Part shown: one piece after another, positions 35,637 through 46,523 of the stretch | Layout of the letters: every line of letters begins with the position of its first letter | How positions within the stretch are numbered: the first letter of the stretch is position 1 | Assembly: GCF_000472865.1 (NCBI RefSeq) | Contig: NZ_AXAP01000011.1 | Location: forward strand, 102,856 to 166,855 | Direction: 5' to 3' | DNA: 64,000 nucleotides | Source: Bradyrhizobium elkanii WSM2783 | GTDB lineage: Bacteria; Pseudomonadota; Alphaproteobacteria; Rhizobiales; Xanthobacteraceae | Position numbers and translations under genes: made by a program | Notes under the pieces: generated by a model | Seen by the model: the letters and a program-made list of their open reading frames with translations, nothing else | Told to the model about the DNA's origin: nothing | Database searches by the model: none

Positions 35637-36955
35637 TCATCGCGGCAAAGCTTCCAGTTGCACTGATGGTTTTTGTTTTTGGCCGCGGACCATTCGCGCT
35701 GAACCTATGAGGAAGGCGGCGGCGTAGGCAAGAAGAACGGCATGCGCGTGCGCCAACGGATCGACGCGGAGCGCCAACGCAATGAGCGGCGGCGTGACTC
35801 CGCCGAATACAGCATAGGGGACATTGTATGAGAGCGCGACACCGGTATATCGCACGGCGGGAGGGAAGCTTTCCACGAGCATCGGCGGGATGCCTGCGAG
35901 AACGCCGGCGGACGTGCCGGCCAGCGCATAGAGCGGGAACAGCCTTTCGGGATGTCCCGGCAGCAACGCAAAGAACAGACAGACCGAGGCTGCCAAAACG
36001 GGTGTGCACACGACCAGAAAAAGGCTGGCGCCCAACATGTCGGCCAGCATGCCGCAGCAGATGCAGCTCACTGCGAGGCAGGCGGTCGCGAGGCTGACGG
36101 CTTCGTACGCCCGATCGGCATCGATGCCGTAGCTGGTTTGGATCAGCGTCGGCACCATGACAAACATGACGACGATCGTCACTGCGATGAGTGAAGCCAG
36201 CGCGGAGGAGGCAAGGACGCCGCGACCATAGCTTCCAAGCACGATCTTCAACGGCAGTTCGGCGGCAAGTTCACCCTTGTTTTGCAGGGCGCGAAAGATC
36301 GGAGTTTCCGTCAACGAGCGACGCACATAGACTGCCAGCAGCGCAATGATGCCGCCAGCCACGAATGGAAGTCGCCAGCCGAAGGCCAGGACCTCTGCCG
36401 GTTTGTACAGCCGGTTCACGATGACGCCAGCCAACGCTCCCAGTAGATTGCCGATCGCAAGCGCACTGCTCAACATGCTGCAGGCGAAGCCGGTGCGAGG
36501 CGCAGCCACTTGTTCGGCCACGAAGGTCCAGGCTCCCGGCAGTTCGCCGCCCAATGCAGCGCCCTGCAATATCCTCAGCATCAACAGCACGACCGGCGCC
36601 GCGCTGCCGATGTTCGCGTAAGTCGGCGCAAAGGCAATTCCAAAGGTGGCAACGGCCATCAGCGATATGCTGAAAACAAAGGTCCGCTTCCTGCCGAGCA
36701 GGTCGCCATAGTGTGCCAGAATGACCGCTCCGAGCGGACGTGCCAAATTGCCGGCGGCAAAAATGCCGAAGGTCTGCGCGACTATATCCATTCGGGCATC
36801 TCGGGCGGAAAGAAAAGCTGCCCCAGGACCCTTGCGAAAAGGGCAAAGACGATGAAGTCGTAATTCTCCAGAACACCGCCAAGTGCGGCAAGCAGCAATG
36901 CACGATATTTGCCTTGTTCGGATTCCAGCGGCTCTGACGTATCCAGCAAGGCCAT
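35637..36955 (-). pseudogene. Frameshifted MFS transporter (metabolite:H+ symporter type)
   Basis: The gene begins at ATG 36955 (MALLDTSEPLESEQGKYRAL, then ENYDFIVFALFARVLG) and runs into a stop after EMPEWI near 36785. In the next frame it continues as DIVAQTFGIFAAGNLARPLG, GDLLGRKRTFVFS and GGELPGAWTFVAEQ to the end. One lost base after the TGG codon would explain it. The remaining ten helices are open. It converges on the broken acyl-CoA ligase. Both are probably relics of one imported catabolic unit. Confidence 0.82.
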
Positions 36956-37346
36956 CCTCCTGTATCCGATCGAACATCGTTCTGACGTCCTACGCGACCC
37001 CCGATCGGATTGCGTGCGATGCCGGCTGTTGATCCTCGGTGAAGAGCAGTACGGTCACATCAGTTACCGCCGTATGTCGACTGACGGGAATCACGTTACG
37101 GCTGTAGTTGCGCAGCAGGCCACTCTTGATAATTTGGCTAGCCTTTTTTGAGCAACCCATGGGCGATGGCCAACAGCGAACATCATGGAGGTAGGCGGAG
37201 CGCCGCCCGTTCAATATTCGTCCGTCAGCAGCAAGCGAACGGTTGCCAAAGAGCTATAGGAGCGCACGCGCCTTGCGTACGCGCCTGTGAGCTTTTCCGG
37301 GCCCGTGAAATATCGCCATCGGGGCGAGAAGGTGCTCAACGGTCGG
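36956..37346. other. Intergenic region without recognised genes
   Basis: 391 bases of mixed GC between the broken MFS gene and the epimerase gene. Short open frames exist on both strands, but none has a ribosome binding site or recognisable product. It may be the remainder of the degraded insertion. Confidence 0.4.
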
Positions 37347-38315
37347 TTAATCGATAAGGTGGTCGAAACCCCGCAAGGCGCGCTTCAAGCCCTCGTTGAG
37401 GCCGATGAGCGGCTGCCAGCCGGTAGACGCGACCTTGGACAGGTCGAGTTCGAGCGAGCCGAACAGGCTCTCATTGGCCTCGTTGCGGCCGGTGATGCTG
37501 AACAACGAACGCAAAACTAGCCGCGGCATGGAAAACAGGCGCGCCGGTTTGCCTGCTGCGGCCGCGAGGAGCTCGATGAATTCGGGCGTCGACACCTGCT
37601 CGTCATCCGCGACAAGGAAAATGTTGAACTGGCCGTCCGGATGAGAAAGCCGATGCAGCACGAATGATGTCAGATTCTCCACCGAGACGAACGCACGACG
37701 GTTGCGCACGTTCGCAAACGGGAGCGGGACGCCGAGACCGATCGCCTTTTCGAGCAACGCGAGATTACCTTTGGCGCCGAACCCGTAGATCAATGGTGGC
37801 CGAATGATCGTGACCTTCATCTGGCTCCCCTGCGCCAAATGCCTCAATCCTGCTTCGGCCGCCGCTTTCGACATTCCATAGAGGCCGCGCGGGGTCAGGA
37901 CGTCGTTCTCGCTGAATGGCGCGCGGCCGTCAGTGCTTCGGCCGTGCACCAGCACGGTGCTGACGAAGATGAAGTGGCGGACACCGGCGTCGGCCGCGCA
38001 ACGGGCCAGATGCAACGTGCCTTCAAGATTGACGATGCGATAAAGCTCGACGGTGTGTTCCTCCCGCCTGTGATGCACGCGCGCCGCCAGATGCACGACC
38101 GCATCGACGCCCTCGAGCGCGGCCCGCCAGTCAGTGACGGGGCCGATCGTATCGATCGGCACCTCGTCGGCGCCGCCTGTCGGCTTGCGGACGGCACGTC
38201 GCACCACCCAACCGTTGCGCGCCAGCACCGGCGACATATGCCGGCCGACGAACCCGCTCGCTCCCGTCACCAACACCACGGGCTGGTCTTTAGTCACGAC
38301 CGTAACTCCCGACAC
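37347..38315 (-). CDS. NAD-dependent epimerase/dehydratase (SDR, WbpV/WbnK-like)
   Basis: A 322-residue extended SDR: VLVTGASGFVGRHMSPVL at residue 14, DAVVHLAARVHH, a catalytic YGMSK motif, and IIRPPLIYGFGAKGN. It resembles the epimerases or 4-ketoreductases that pair with WbpL-type transferases in O-antigen synthesis. Its first 22 bases overlap the 3' end of the upstream glycosyltransferase gene, so translation is coupled. Confidence 0.83.
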   Translation of the reverse strand: MSGVTVVTKDQPVVLVTGASGFVGRHMSPVLARNGWVVRRAVRKPTGGADEVPIDTIGPVTDWRAALEGVDAVVHLAARVHHRREEHTVELYRIVNLEGTLHLARCAADAGVRHFIFVSTVLVHGRSTDGRAPFSENDVLTPRGLYGMSKAAAEAGLRHLAQGSQMKVTIIRPPLIYGFGAKGNLALLEKAIGLGVPLPFANVRNRRAFVSVENLTSFVLHRLSHPDGQFNIFLVADDEQVSTPEFIELLAAAAGKPARLFSMPRLVLRSLFSITGRNEANESLFGSLELDLSKVASTGWQPLIGLNEGLKRALRGFDHLID

Positions 38316-39514
38316 CGCTCTTCCGATCCAATCAGTCTCTGAATGAGGGCTGCGTATCCTGTCAAGGCACGCTCGGGACTATAGCTCCTCGCCACCGCGA
38401 CGGCCCGCTCCGGCAGCGTCGGATCGGGAGTTCGCGATGCTGCACGAATCGCCTCGGCCAGTTGCGCCGGCATGCCCGGCGTCACAACCTGCCCGAGATC
38501 GTGCTCCGTTACCGTCAGCGCGGCTTCGGCATCCGGCTCGGATATGAGGATGACGGGCCGCCCCACCGCAAGCAGATTGTAGAACCGGCTCGGCACCGAG
38601 ACACCGGCAACGTCCTTTCGATAAGGAATGAGCCAGAGGTCCGCCGCCGACAGGAAATCCTGCAGATCTTCATCCGCAACGCGGTCCACCAGCGTGATAT
38701 TGGCGAGCTTCGCCTCGGACTGCATCGATCTCAGTTTGTCGAAACCCACCCCCCAGCCCGAGAGCAGGAAATGAATGCCGGGATCATCCTTCAGCCGGCG
38801 CGCCGCCTCGAACACGATCACAGGATCGTGGGTGAAGCCGAGATTACCGGAAAGGCCGACGACAAAACGGCCACCAAGCCCGCGACGGAAGGCATTGTCG
38901 GCCGCAACCGGACGAACCGCGGGGTCGATGGTGGTCCAGTTCGGAATGAATTCGATCTTGTCCCGCGTCATGCCGCGATAGCTGAGCAGCAATTTCTCAC
39001 TGTCGCGGCCGATGATGACGACGGTGGTCAACGCGCGGAACATCAGCCCGTTCATGGCGCGCATCGCTCTGGTGACGATCGAGCCCGGCTTCAACAGGCC
39101 GCTCAGGACGAGCACCTCCGGAAACAGATCGTGCATGATCAGGATCGACCGGGCGCGCTTCAATCTGGCCGCGGCGGCGACGGCGTAAGGCAGCGCGAAA
39201 GGAGCCGTCACCGTCAGCGCGACGTCGCCGCGCTCAAGCCGCCTGAGAACGGCGAAGAAGGTACGCGCGGTGAACAGCAGCTCGGCGGCGGCGCGCTTGA
39301 GGAGCGCGGCCTTGCCAGGCATCCAGTTCTTGATCTCCTCGACCACCGGCCGATCGGCTGCCAATTTCGACGCCGAGCCCGGCCATCCCGACAGCACCAG
39401 GACGTCCACCTCCTTCGCAAGGCGGTTCGCTATCGCAGCCATGATCGCGGCGGTCGTGCTCCGGTCCGGCGGATAGTGCTGACTGACGACGACGACTTTT
39501 CCGGGCTTCTGCAT
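38294..39514 (-). CDS. GT4-type glycosyltransferase (WbuB-like)
   Basis: A 406-residue GT-B enzyme starting VVVVSQHYPPDRSTTAAIMAA, the N-terminal block of WbuB-type transferases. The donor site is around DLWLIPYRKDVAGVSVPSRFYNLLAVGRP. Its substrate is probably an N-acetylated aminosugar of the O-unit. It lies between the dehydratase and the epimerase in one minus-strand unit. Confidence 0.85.
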   Translation of the reverse strand: MQKPGKVVVVSQHYPPDRSTTAAIMAAIANRLAKEVDVLVLSGWPGSASKLAADRPVVEEIKNWMPGKAALLKRAAAELLFTARTFFAVLRRLERGDVALTVTAPFALPYAVAAAARLKRARSILIMHDLFPEVLVLSGLLKPGSIVTRAMRAMNGLMFRALTTVVIIGRDSEKLLLSYRGMTRDKIEFIPNWTTIDPAVRPVAADNAFRRGLGGRFVVGLSGNLGFTHDPVIVFEAARRLKDDPGIHFLLSGWGVGFDKLRSMQSEAKLANITLVDRVADEDLQDFLSAADLWLIPYRKDVAGVSVPSRFYNLLAVGRPVILISEPDAEAALTVTEHDLGQVVTPGMPAQLAEAIRAASRTPDPTLPERAVAVARSYSPERALTGYAALIQRLIGSEERCRELRS

Positions 39515-39540
39515 CGGGGGTCTCGCGGATCAGGAGCGGA

Positions 39541-41454
39541 TCACGCGGCGTTCGATCCGAATTCAGGCACGGCATCCTTCAGCACGCCGCGGATCGTGGT
39601 ACGATCGTCTCTGGCGATCGCCTCTTCCAGCGCGGCGAGCCATTTGCGCAAGGTCGCCATCGGCGGCTCGTTCGGCCTGGCTGCCATGATTCCGGCAATC
39701 CCGATCTCGACTGTCGGCTCCTCACTCGCGAACAGGATCTCGTTCAGCCTCTCCCCCGGCCGCATCCCACTGAAGACGATATCGACGTCAATGCCGGGCT
39801 GCAGGCCGGACAGACGTATCATCCGCTCGGCAAGCTCGACGATCTTGACCGGCTGGCCCATTTCGAGAACGTAGACGGAGACGTCGGGTCGCGCCAGCGT
39901 CAGCGCATGCGTGGCCGCAGTCAGCACGAGATCGCAGGCTTCGCGGATGGTCATGAAATAACGCACCATGTCGGGATGCGTGACCGTGACCGGGCCCCCC
40001 GCCTCGATCTGTGCCTTGAATTTGGGCACCACCGAGCCGTTCGACGCCAGCACATTGCCGAACCGGACCGAGATCAGGCGCATATGCGGCTTGTCGCCGA
40101 ACTGCGCGGCAAGATCGTGATCGAGCGCCTGGCAATACATTTCGGCAAAGCGCTTGGTCAGGCCCAGCATCGAGACCGGCTCGATTGCCTTGTCGGTGGA
40201 GATCATCACCATCGCCTTGGCGCCGGCTTCGCGTGCGGCGTCCGCAACGTTCACCGATCCGAAGATGTTGGTCTTGACGCCCTCGCTCCAGTCGCGCTCG
40301 AGAATCGGCACGTGTTTCAGCGCCGCGGCATGGAACACGATGTCGGGCTTGAATTCACGCATCAGCCGCAGGATGCGCTCGCGATCGCGAATGTCGGCGA
40401 TGCGGCCTTCCACCGCCGCCTGGGTGCCGCGGGCCGCGAGCGCCTCGGTGACCGCATAGAGCGCCGGCTCCGAATGCTCGATCACCAGCAGGCGCGCGGC
40501 ACCGAACGTCGCGACGCGATCGCAGATTTCGGCGCCGATCGAGCCGCCGCCGCCGGTGACGATGACGCTCTTGCCTTTCACCAACCCTTCCAGGCGGGCA
40601 TAGTCGATCGTCGCCGTCGGACGCAGCAGCAGGTCTTCGACCGCGACATTGGTCAGCCGCGGCGCATCGCCGCCCTCGAGCGACGGCAGGCGGCTGACCA
40701 TCAGGCCCAGCCGCTTTGCCCGCATCAGCACCGATTCCGGATGCGCGTCGGGCTCGAACGCCGACGACGTCATCACCAGCCGCTTGATCGGCTTCTCGCG
40801 GCTTTGGAACTCGCGGATCACGGTTTCGACATCGTCGACGCTGCCAAGCACCGGGATGTTACGGATCTGCTGGCCGAGATCGGAATTCGACGGCGACAGT
40901 ACGCCGACCGGCCAGATCCGCTTGATGGCGCCGTTCTCGATCCCACGCAGCACGATCTCGGCATCCGCTGCACGCCCGACCAGAAGCGTCGGCGCAGCGT
41001 CCTCGGTGCGGGCATGGTGGCGCGTGCGCGAGTAGCGGAAATAGCGGTAGCCGAAGCGGAGCGCGCCCAGCGAGAATACCTGGAGGAAGAAATAGAGGAC
41101 GATGGTGATGCGGCCGAAAAACACGGGTCCGTGGAAGCTCGGCGCGATGAAGAAGAAGACGTAGTCGAGAACGACCAGTGCCAGCGTCAGGACTGCCGAG
41201 GCCCGCAGGATGTTGAGGGCGTCCGGCAGCGAGATGAAACGCCATTTCGAGGTCGTTAGATTGAAGACGTAACAGATGATCACGCTGAAGACGACAAACC
41301 AGGGCAGGATGCGCAGCAGCAACGGCAGGCGATCGGTGAGCAGATCGCCCTCGAAGCGCAGATAGAATGCGGCCAGGAGCGCGAATGCGGTCGCGATCGC
41401 GTCATGCGTCACGATCAGGAAGTTGCGTGCCGTGAGTTGAGAGAAGCGCGTCAT
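39541..41454 (-). CDS. CapD/WbpM/PglF-type nucleotide-sugar 4,6-dehydratase
   Basis: A 637-residue inner-membrane enzyme with four predicted N-terminal helices (about 15-130), a first Rossmann-like domain, and a catalytic SDR domain: SVIVTGGGGSIGAEICDRVA, and MISTDKAIEPVSMLGLTKRF with the active-site Met/Lys arrangement of the WbpM group. It converts UDP-GlcNAc to the 4-keto-6-deoxy sugar used for QuiNAc or FucNAc. This supplies the epimerase and the WbpL-like transferase. Confidence 0.92.
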   Translation of the reverse strand: MTRFSQLTARNFLIVTHDAIATAFALLAAFYLRFEGDLLTDRLPLLLRILPWFVVFSVIICYVFNLTTSKWRFISLPDALNILRASAVLTLALVVLDYVFFFIAPSFHGPVFFGRITIVLYFFLQVFSLGALRFGYRYFRYSRTRHHARTEDAAPTLLVGRAADAEIVLRGIENGAIKRIWPVGVLSPSNSDLGQQIRNIPVLGSVDDVETVIREFQSREKPIKRLVMTSSAFEPDAHPESVLMRAKRLGLMVSRLPSLEGGDAPRLTNVAVEDLLLRPTATIDYARLEGLVKGKSVIVTGGGGSIGAEICDRVATFGAARLLVIEHSEPALYAVTEALAARGTQAAVEGRIADIRDRERILRLMREFKPDIVFHAAALKHVPILERDWSEGVKTNIFGSVNVADAAREAGAKAMVMISTDKAIEPVSMLGLTKRFAEMYCQALDHDLAAQFGDKPHMRLISVRFGNVLASNGSVVPKFKAQIEAGGPVTVTHPDMVRYFMTIREACDLVLTAATHALTLARPDVSVYVLEMGQPVKIVELAERMIRLSGLQPGIDVDIVFSGMRPGERLNEILFASEEPTVEIGIAGIMAARPNEPPMATLRKWLAALEEAIARDDRTTIRGVLKDAVPEFGSNAA

Positions 41455-41536
41455 GTGACGGATGGGCCAAGGACCAACAGGTTTGCAACAGCGTTCTGGG
41501 CTGCTGATAGCCCATATGCAGCGCGCAGGCCAGAGA

Positions 41537-42841
41537 TCATGGCGTGACCGAGCTCGGCGGTTTTGCGGCCGCGCCGTCCGATTTCGCCTTCAGCACCATG
41601 CCGCCGGCGACGCCGACGCCGAGTACGTACATCCAGCCTTCGTGAAAATCGAAGATGTGCGAGTTGAACAACGAGGTAAAGATATTCTGCACGACCACCA
41701 GGAGCCCGATCCAGTTCACCAGCCCCTCGCCCCGAAACAGTCTGAGATGCCAGAACCAGATCGCATAGAGGATGACGACGCCGACAATGCCCCATTGCAC
41801 GGCGACATTCAATGTCTGGTTGTGCGGATTGCCGACTACATCGCTGGTCGCCTTGAGCTCCTCGGCGGTTCCCCCGGTCGAGACCTGCGCGAACAGCCCA
41901 CGGGTGGAGCCGGTGCCGTGGCCGATCAAGGGTGCATCGGCGATGAAGCCCAGCGATTTGCGCCAGTATTCGAGCCGAAGCCCGATCGAGGTCGCCCGGT
42001 TCTGCTCCTTGTATTCCCGATAGTCCTTGCTGAAGCTCGCCGCTGTCCCGCGCAGTTGCGGCGAGGCCTGCCAGGCGACCGCCGCCAATACTGCCACCGC
42101 TCCAACTATCATCAGGATGTTGCGCCATCTTAGATGCAGGAACGCGAACACTGCAAACATCACGGGCACCGTGACCAGCGCCGTCCGCGAGACGATTACA
42201 AAGGCCATGTTGATGAAAAAGCTCAAGGCAATCGCGATCAAAAGGCCGGCCAGCGCGAATTTTTTCGCGCGTAGCAGGGTGACGATGGGATAGGCCAGCG
42301 CCACCGCGCAGAGCGTGAACTCCTGGCTCTGGTCGATATAGTTCTTCACGAAGATGCCGCGCTCGGCATCGATTGGCGGTTTCAACGACAGGCTGGGCTG
42401 CAGGACCACCAGCCAGGACATCACCACCAGGAGCGTGCAGGAGATCAGGAAGGCGGTAAACACCCACATGCCGCGGGTCGAGCGCTCGAAATGGTAGAGC
42501 AGGAACGGCAGCACCAAGAGCTTGGCCGTCGGGCTCACTGCATAAGTGCGCGCACCCCAGGGCGCGTCCGACCACAGCATGCCGACCGCCGCGAGCACGA
42601 ACAGTGCGATCGGCAGCGCGACGATCGGCTGCTTCAGCGATTGCAGGAACGACTTCAGATCCAGCGTCGGTGCGACCACGACCACGAACACTGCGCCGAA
42701 GATGCCGACCAGGGAGGTCGACCAGGGCAGCGACAGCGCGAGCAGCACGGCGACGATGTCGGCCGCTTTGGTCCAGGCGGCCGGGTTGCGCCAGGCCGGC
42801 AGCGCCGCGCTTGCGGGAGAAAAGCCCGCCGCCGTGCTCAC
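41537..42841 (-). CDS. O-antigen ligase family protein (WaaL-like)
   Basis: A 434-residue membrane protein with about twelve predicted helices and the large periplasmic loop expected for the O-antigen polymerase/ligase family. The [14 protein letters not shown] and [14 protein letters not shown] blocks hold the conserved His residues. It joins O-polysaccharide to lipid A-core. Its GTG start overlaps the hldE stop (42838-42841). Confidence 0.88.
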   Translation of the reverse strand: MSTAAGFSPASAALPAWRNPAAWTKAADIVAVLLALSLPWSTSLVGIFGAVFVVVVAPTLDLKSFLQSLKQPIVALPIALFVLAAVGMLWSDAPWGARTYAVSPTAKLLVLPFLLYHFERSTRGMWVFTAFLISCTLLVVMSWLVVLQPSLSLKPPIDAERGIFVKNYIDQSQEFTLCAVALAYPIVTLLRAKKFALAGLLIAIALSFFINMAFVIVSRTALVTVPVMFAVFAFLHLRWRNILMIVGAVAVLAAVAWQASPQLRGTAASFSKDYREYKEQNRATSIGLRLEYWRKSLGFIADAPLIGHGTGSTRGLFAQVSTGGTAEELKATSDVVGNPHNQTLNVAVQWGIVGVVILYAIWFWHLRLFRGEGLVNWIGLLVVVQNIFTSLFNSHIFDFHEGWMYVLGVGVAGGMVLKAKSDGAAAKPPSSVTP

Positions 42842-44310
42842 GCCTTGCCTCCGCGGGCACGGGCGACCAGCGAGGTCGTGCTGAAGCCGGGCAGGATGTC
42901 GACCAGCAGCACCTCGCCGCCATTGGCTTCGACGATCTCATGGCCGACCACCTGCGCGCGGGTATAGTCGCCGCCCTTGACCAGCACGCTCGGCTTGATC
43001 GCCGTGATCAGGTTGATCGGCGTGTCTTCCTCGAAAATGGCGACGAGATCGACCGCCTCCAGCGCCGCCAGCACTTCGGCACGTGCGCGCTCGTCCTGCA
43101 CCGGGCGCCCCTGCCCTTTCAGCCGCCGGACGGAGGCGTCGCTGTTGAGGCCGACGATCAGTCGATCGCAAGCGCCGCGCGCCGCCGTCAACACCTTGAC
43201 GTGGCCAGGATGCAGGATGTCGAAACAGCCGTTGGTGAAACCGACGCGCAGGCCCTGCCGGCGCCATTCGCTGAGCTGGGCGCCGAGATCACCGCCAGCC
43301 GCGACGATCTTCTCTTCCGCCGCAAGCGAGGCATGCGGCAGGATCTTGCGCCTGAGCTCGGCCGGCGTGGCCGTCGCGGTTCCGGTCTTGCCGACGGCGA
43401 CCGCGGCCGCCGCACTTGCCACCCGCAACGCGGTCTCCCAATCGGCGTCGGCGGCGAGCGACAGCGCGAGTGCAGCCGCAACCGTGTCGCCGGCGCCGGA
43501 GACGTCGCGAACCTTCACCGGCAGCGCCGGCACGTGGACGGTTTCGCCGTCACGCACCACCAGAGTCATGCCGCGCTCGCCCTGCGTCACCAGCATCGCC
43601 TCGCAATCGGCGAGCCGCATCGCGTCCTCCGCCGCTTCGGCGATCGCACCGGGCGTATCGGCGCGGCTCCGCGTCGCCTCAGCGAATTCCTTGCGGTTGG
43701 GGGTGAGCAGCGTCGCGCCGCGATAGATCGCGAGATTGAGGCTCTTAGGATCGACGATCACGCGCTTGCCAAGCTTGCGCGCGGCATCGATGGTGTTGCG
43801 GATCACGCGCGCGGTCAGCACGCCCTTGGCATAATCAGACAGCAGCACGATGTCGGCGCGGGCGAGCTCGGGGAGGATCGTATCGATCAGTTGCTGCTCG
43901 ATCTCGCCTGTCGCCGGCTGCGCCTGCTCCCAGTCGGCGCGCAGCATGTGGGTGGAAAAATGCTCGGAGACGAAGCGCACCTTCCGCGTCGTCGGGCGCG
44001 CGCTGTCGCACACCAGCCGGCTTTCGATCCCGCTCTCGGCCGCCAGTGCCGTCTTCAGTCTCGCGCCCGTCTCATCCTCACCGATGAGGCCGACAAAAAT
44101 GCAGCGGCCGCCGAGCGACGCGATGTTGCGCGCGACATTGCCGGCGCCGCCGACATTGCTCTCGCTGCGCTGGACCGCGATCACCGGCGCCGGCGCCTCG
44201 GGCGAAATCCGCGACACCTCGCCATAGACGAACTCGTCCAGCATGAGGTCGCCGATGCAGAGCACGGTCTGCCGGGAAAGCGCCTGCGACAGGGTTTCGA
44301 AATCGAACAT
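42838..44310 (-). CDS. hldE: Bifunctional heptose 7-phosphate kinase / heptose 1-phosphate adenylyltransferase
   Basis: A 490-residue two-domain enzyme. The N-terminal ribokinase domain carries [35 protein letters not shown] and [17 protein letters not shown]. The C-terminal nucleotidyltransferase domain carries [19 protein letters not shown] and [16 protein letters not shown]. It makes ADP-D-glycero-D-manno-heptose for the inner LPS core, upstream of HldD. It overlaps the ligase gene and follows hldD by 16 bases. Confidence 0.95.
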   Translation of the reverse strand: MFDFETLSQALSRQTVLCIGDLMLDEFVYGEVSRISPEAPAPVIAVQRSESNVGGAGNVARNIASLGGRCIFVGLIGEDETGARLKTALAAESGIESRLVCDSARPTTRKVRFVSEHFSTHMLRADWEQAQPATGEIEQQLIDTILPELARADIVLLSDYAKGVLTARVIRNTIDAARKLGKRVIVDPKSLNLAIYRGATLLTPNRKEFAEATRSRADTPGAIAEAAEDAMRLADCEAMLVTQGERGMTLVVRDGETVHVPALPVKVRDVSGAGDTVAAALALSLAADADWETALRVASAAAAVAVGKTGTATATPAELRRKILPHASLAAEEKIVAAGGDLGAQLSEWRRQGLRVGFTNGCFDILHPGHVKVLTAARGACDRLIVGLNSDASVRRLKGQGRPVQDERARAEVLAALEAVDLVAIFEEDTPINLITAIKPSVLVKGGDYTRAQVVGHEIVEANGGEVLLVDILPGFSTTSLVARARGGKA

Positions 44311-44326
44311 CTGTTTCCTTGTCCCG

Positions 44327-45307
44327 TCAGCGGTAGCGGTCGGGACGATCGAGGAAGCCGTTCACGTAAGCATCGACGGCGTCCTCGAGCCGCGTGAAAC
44401 CGCCGTTATAGCCCGCACGCTGCAAGCGATCGACATCGGCTTGCGTGAAATATTGATAGCTGCCCCTGATCCGTTCGGGCATGTCAACATACTCGATGTT
44501 CGGCTTTAGCCCGAGCGCGGCATAAGCCGACAGCATCAGGTCACGGAAACTGCGCGCAGTGCCGGTTCCGACATTGAACAATCCGCTGACCGAAGGCGTG
44601 GCGAGCAGCCACATCATCACCCGCACGGCATCGTCGACATAGATGAAGTCGCGCCGCTGGTCGCCGTCGGCGATACCATCGCGATGCGACTTGAACAATT
44701 GCACCGTGCGGCCCGCCTTGATGTCGTCGAAGCGCCGCGCCAGCACGCTCATCATGGTGCCTTTGTGATATTCGTTCGGCCCGAACACGTTGAAGAATTT
44801 CAGGCCCGCCCATTGCGGGGGCAATTTCTCGCCGCGCGCGGCGCGCTCGGCCACGGCGAGATCGAACAGATGCTTGCTCCAGCCGTAGAGATTCATCGGC
44901 CGCAGTTTCTTCAGCGCCTCGACCGTCTGCTCGTCGCGAAATCCCGCTTCACCGTCGCCATAGGTTGCGGCCGAGGACGCATAGATCAGCGGCGTCGCAT
45001 TCGCCGTGCACCAGTCGAGCAGCCGCAGCGACAGGCGGAAATTGGTCTCGATCACGAGATCGCCATCGGTTGCCGTGGTCTCGGAGATCGCGCCGAGATG
45101 GATCACCGCATCGAGCCGCCGGCCGGACAGCCACGCCGAAAGCTCCGAGGGCGGCAGAAAATCAGCAAGCTGGCGTTTTGCCAAATTGCGCCACTTGCCG
45201 TCATGGCCAAGCGCGTCGCACACGACGACGTCCGTGCGGCCGGCGTCATTCAACGCGGCCACGACATTCGACCCGATAAAACCGGCCCCGCCGGTCACCA
45301 GCAACAT
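44327..45307 (-). CDS. hldD: ADP-L-glycero-D-manno-heptose 6-epimerase
   Basis: A 326-residue SDR starting [20 protein letters not shown], with [15 protein letters not shown], the catalytic [12 protein letters not shown], and [17 protein letters not shown], all typical of HldD/RfaD. It inverts C6 of ADP-heptose. ATG 45307 is clearly the start. It is divergent from the heptosyltransferase gene, with a shared 154-base control region. Confidence 0.95.
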   Translation of the reverse strand: MLLVTGGAGFIGSNVVAALNDAGRTDVVVCDALGHDGKWRNLAKRQLADFLPPSELSAWLSGRRLDAVIHLGAISETTATDGDLVIETNFRLSLRLLDWCTANATPLIYASSAATYGDGEAGFRDEQTVEALKKLRPMNLYGWSKHLFDLAVAERAARGEKLPPQWAGLKFFNVFGPNEYHKGTMMSVLARRFDDIKAGRTVQLFKSHRDGIADGDQRRDFIYVDDAVRVMMWLLATPSVSGLFNVGTGTARSFRDLMLSAYAALGLKPNIEYVDMPERIRGSYQYFTQADVDRLQRAGYNGGFTRLEDAVDAYVNGFLDRPDRYR

Positions 45308-45461
45308 GCCGATCCCTGCCCTGATTTGTGCGGCGCCAGCTTTGCCCCAGTCCGGCGGCGCAGGCAACTTGCGCGGTGGATGAAATGCGGCTGACTTTAC
45401 CTCCGGATGGAGAGCGGCTACCGACGGGGCCGCAAAAGCGCCGGGTTCCCGTACAGAAGAT
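45308..45461. promoter_or_regulatory. Divergent intergenic region, hldD versus heptosyltransferase
   Basis: 154 bases between divergent heptose genes. It must hold promoters for the minus-strand hldD-hldE-waaL unit and for the heptosyltransferase gene. No boxes are assigned with confidence. Confidence 0.45.
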
Positions 45462-46523
45462 ATGAATATTGATTCAATAGAAGGCATTGAGGTCGAGGAC
45501 GCCGGCGATACCCGCCCGATCCTGATCATCCCCTATATGTGGATCGGCGATTTCGTCCGCGGCCATACCGTCGTGCGGGTGCTGAAACAGCGCTGGCCGA
45601 ATCGTCCGGTCGACATGCTCACAACCTCGCTCTGCGCGCCTCTGGTCGACTACATGCCGGGTGTCCGCGGCAAGGTGGTCTGGGATTTGCCGCGCGGCCG
45701 CTTGGCCGTGGCAAAGCAGTTCGGCCTGGCAAGGGAACTTCGCGCCCGCGGCTATCACACCGCCCTGGTCATGCTCCGCACCTGGAAATCGGCGATCGCG
45801 CCGACGCTGGCCGGCATCCCGGAGCGGGTCGGCTTTTGCGGCGAAGCGAGGTTCGGCCTCATCAACCGGATGCGCTGGGGCGAGAAGAAGCTGGATCGCA
45901 TGGTCGACCAGATGTCGGCGCTCGCTTTGCCCGTGGGCGCGAAATTCCCGCCCGAATGGCCGGTGCCGCAATTGCGGGTTCCCACGGAGGAAACCGAGCG
46001 CTGGCGGCAAGCCAACGGGTTGAGCCGCGGCCCCGCGATCGCGCTCGCGCCCGGCTCGGTCGGCTCGGGCAAACGCTGGACCTATTACGGCGAGGCTGCA
46101 CGGCTGCTGGCCGCGCGCGGTTTCGACGTCTGGGTGGTCGGAGGCCCCGGCGAGAAGGCGCTGGCCACGGAGATCGTCGCCGCCGGCGGCGCCGGTGTCC
46201 GCGACCTCACCGGCACGGACTTGCGCAACGGTATCCTGGCGATGGCCGCGGCGAGCGTCGCGATTTCGAACGATTCCGGCCTGATGCATGTCGCAGCCGC
46301 GCTCGGCACCCCGACCATGGGCATTTTCGGCCCCACCAGCCCCTACCACTGGGCTCCGCTCAACGGTCTGGCGGCCACCGTGGTGACCAAGACACACGTG
46401 CCGTGTCAGCCCTGCCATCGCCCGGTCTGCACCATGAACGACCACCGCTGCATGCGCGATATTCCAGCCTCCGATGTGGCCGATATCGCCGAGCGCGTGC
46501 TGGCTCAGGCGAGCACGCGATAG
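45462..46523 (+). CDS. waaF: LPS heptosyltransferase (WaaF-like, GT9)
   Basis: A 353-residue GT9 enzyme: ILIIPYMWIGDFVRGHTVVR at the start, IALAPGSVGSGKRWTYYGEA, DLTGTDLRNGILAMA, and ISNDSGLMHVAAALGTPTMG for ADP-heptose binding. The cysteine-rich HVPCQPCHRPVCTMNDHRCM near the end is typical of WaaF. It adds heptose to the inner core. The final 19 bases overlap the convergent glycosyltransferase gene. Confidence 0.9.
   Translation: MNIDSIEGIEVEDAGDTRPILIIPYMWIGDFVRGHTVVRVLKQRWPNRPVDMLTTSLCAPLVDYMPGVRGKVVWDLPRGRLAVAKQFGLARELRARGYHTALVMLRTWKSAIAPTLAGIPERVGFCGEARFGLINRMRWGEKKLDRMVDQMSALALPVGAKFPPEWPVPQLRVPTEETERWRQANGLSRGPAIALAPGSVGSGKRWTYYGEAARLLAARGFDVWVVGGPGEKALATEIVAAGGAGVRDLTGTDLRNGILAMAAASVAISNDSGLMHVAAALGTPTMGIFGPTSPYHWAPLNGLAATVVTKTHVPCQPCHRPVCTMNDHRCMRDIPASDVADIAERVLAQASTR

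Noticed and set aside
45308..45529. 74-residue N-terminal extension of HldD
   Set aside because: HldD family proteins begin at the Rossmann strand ([10 protein letters not shown]). The extension lies in the divergent control region and antisense to the heptosyltransferase start.
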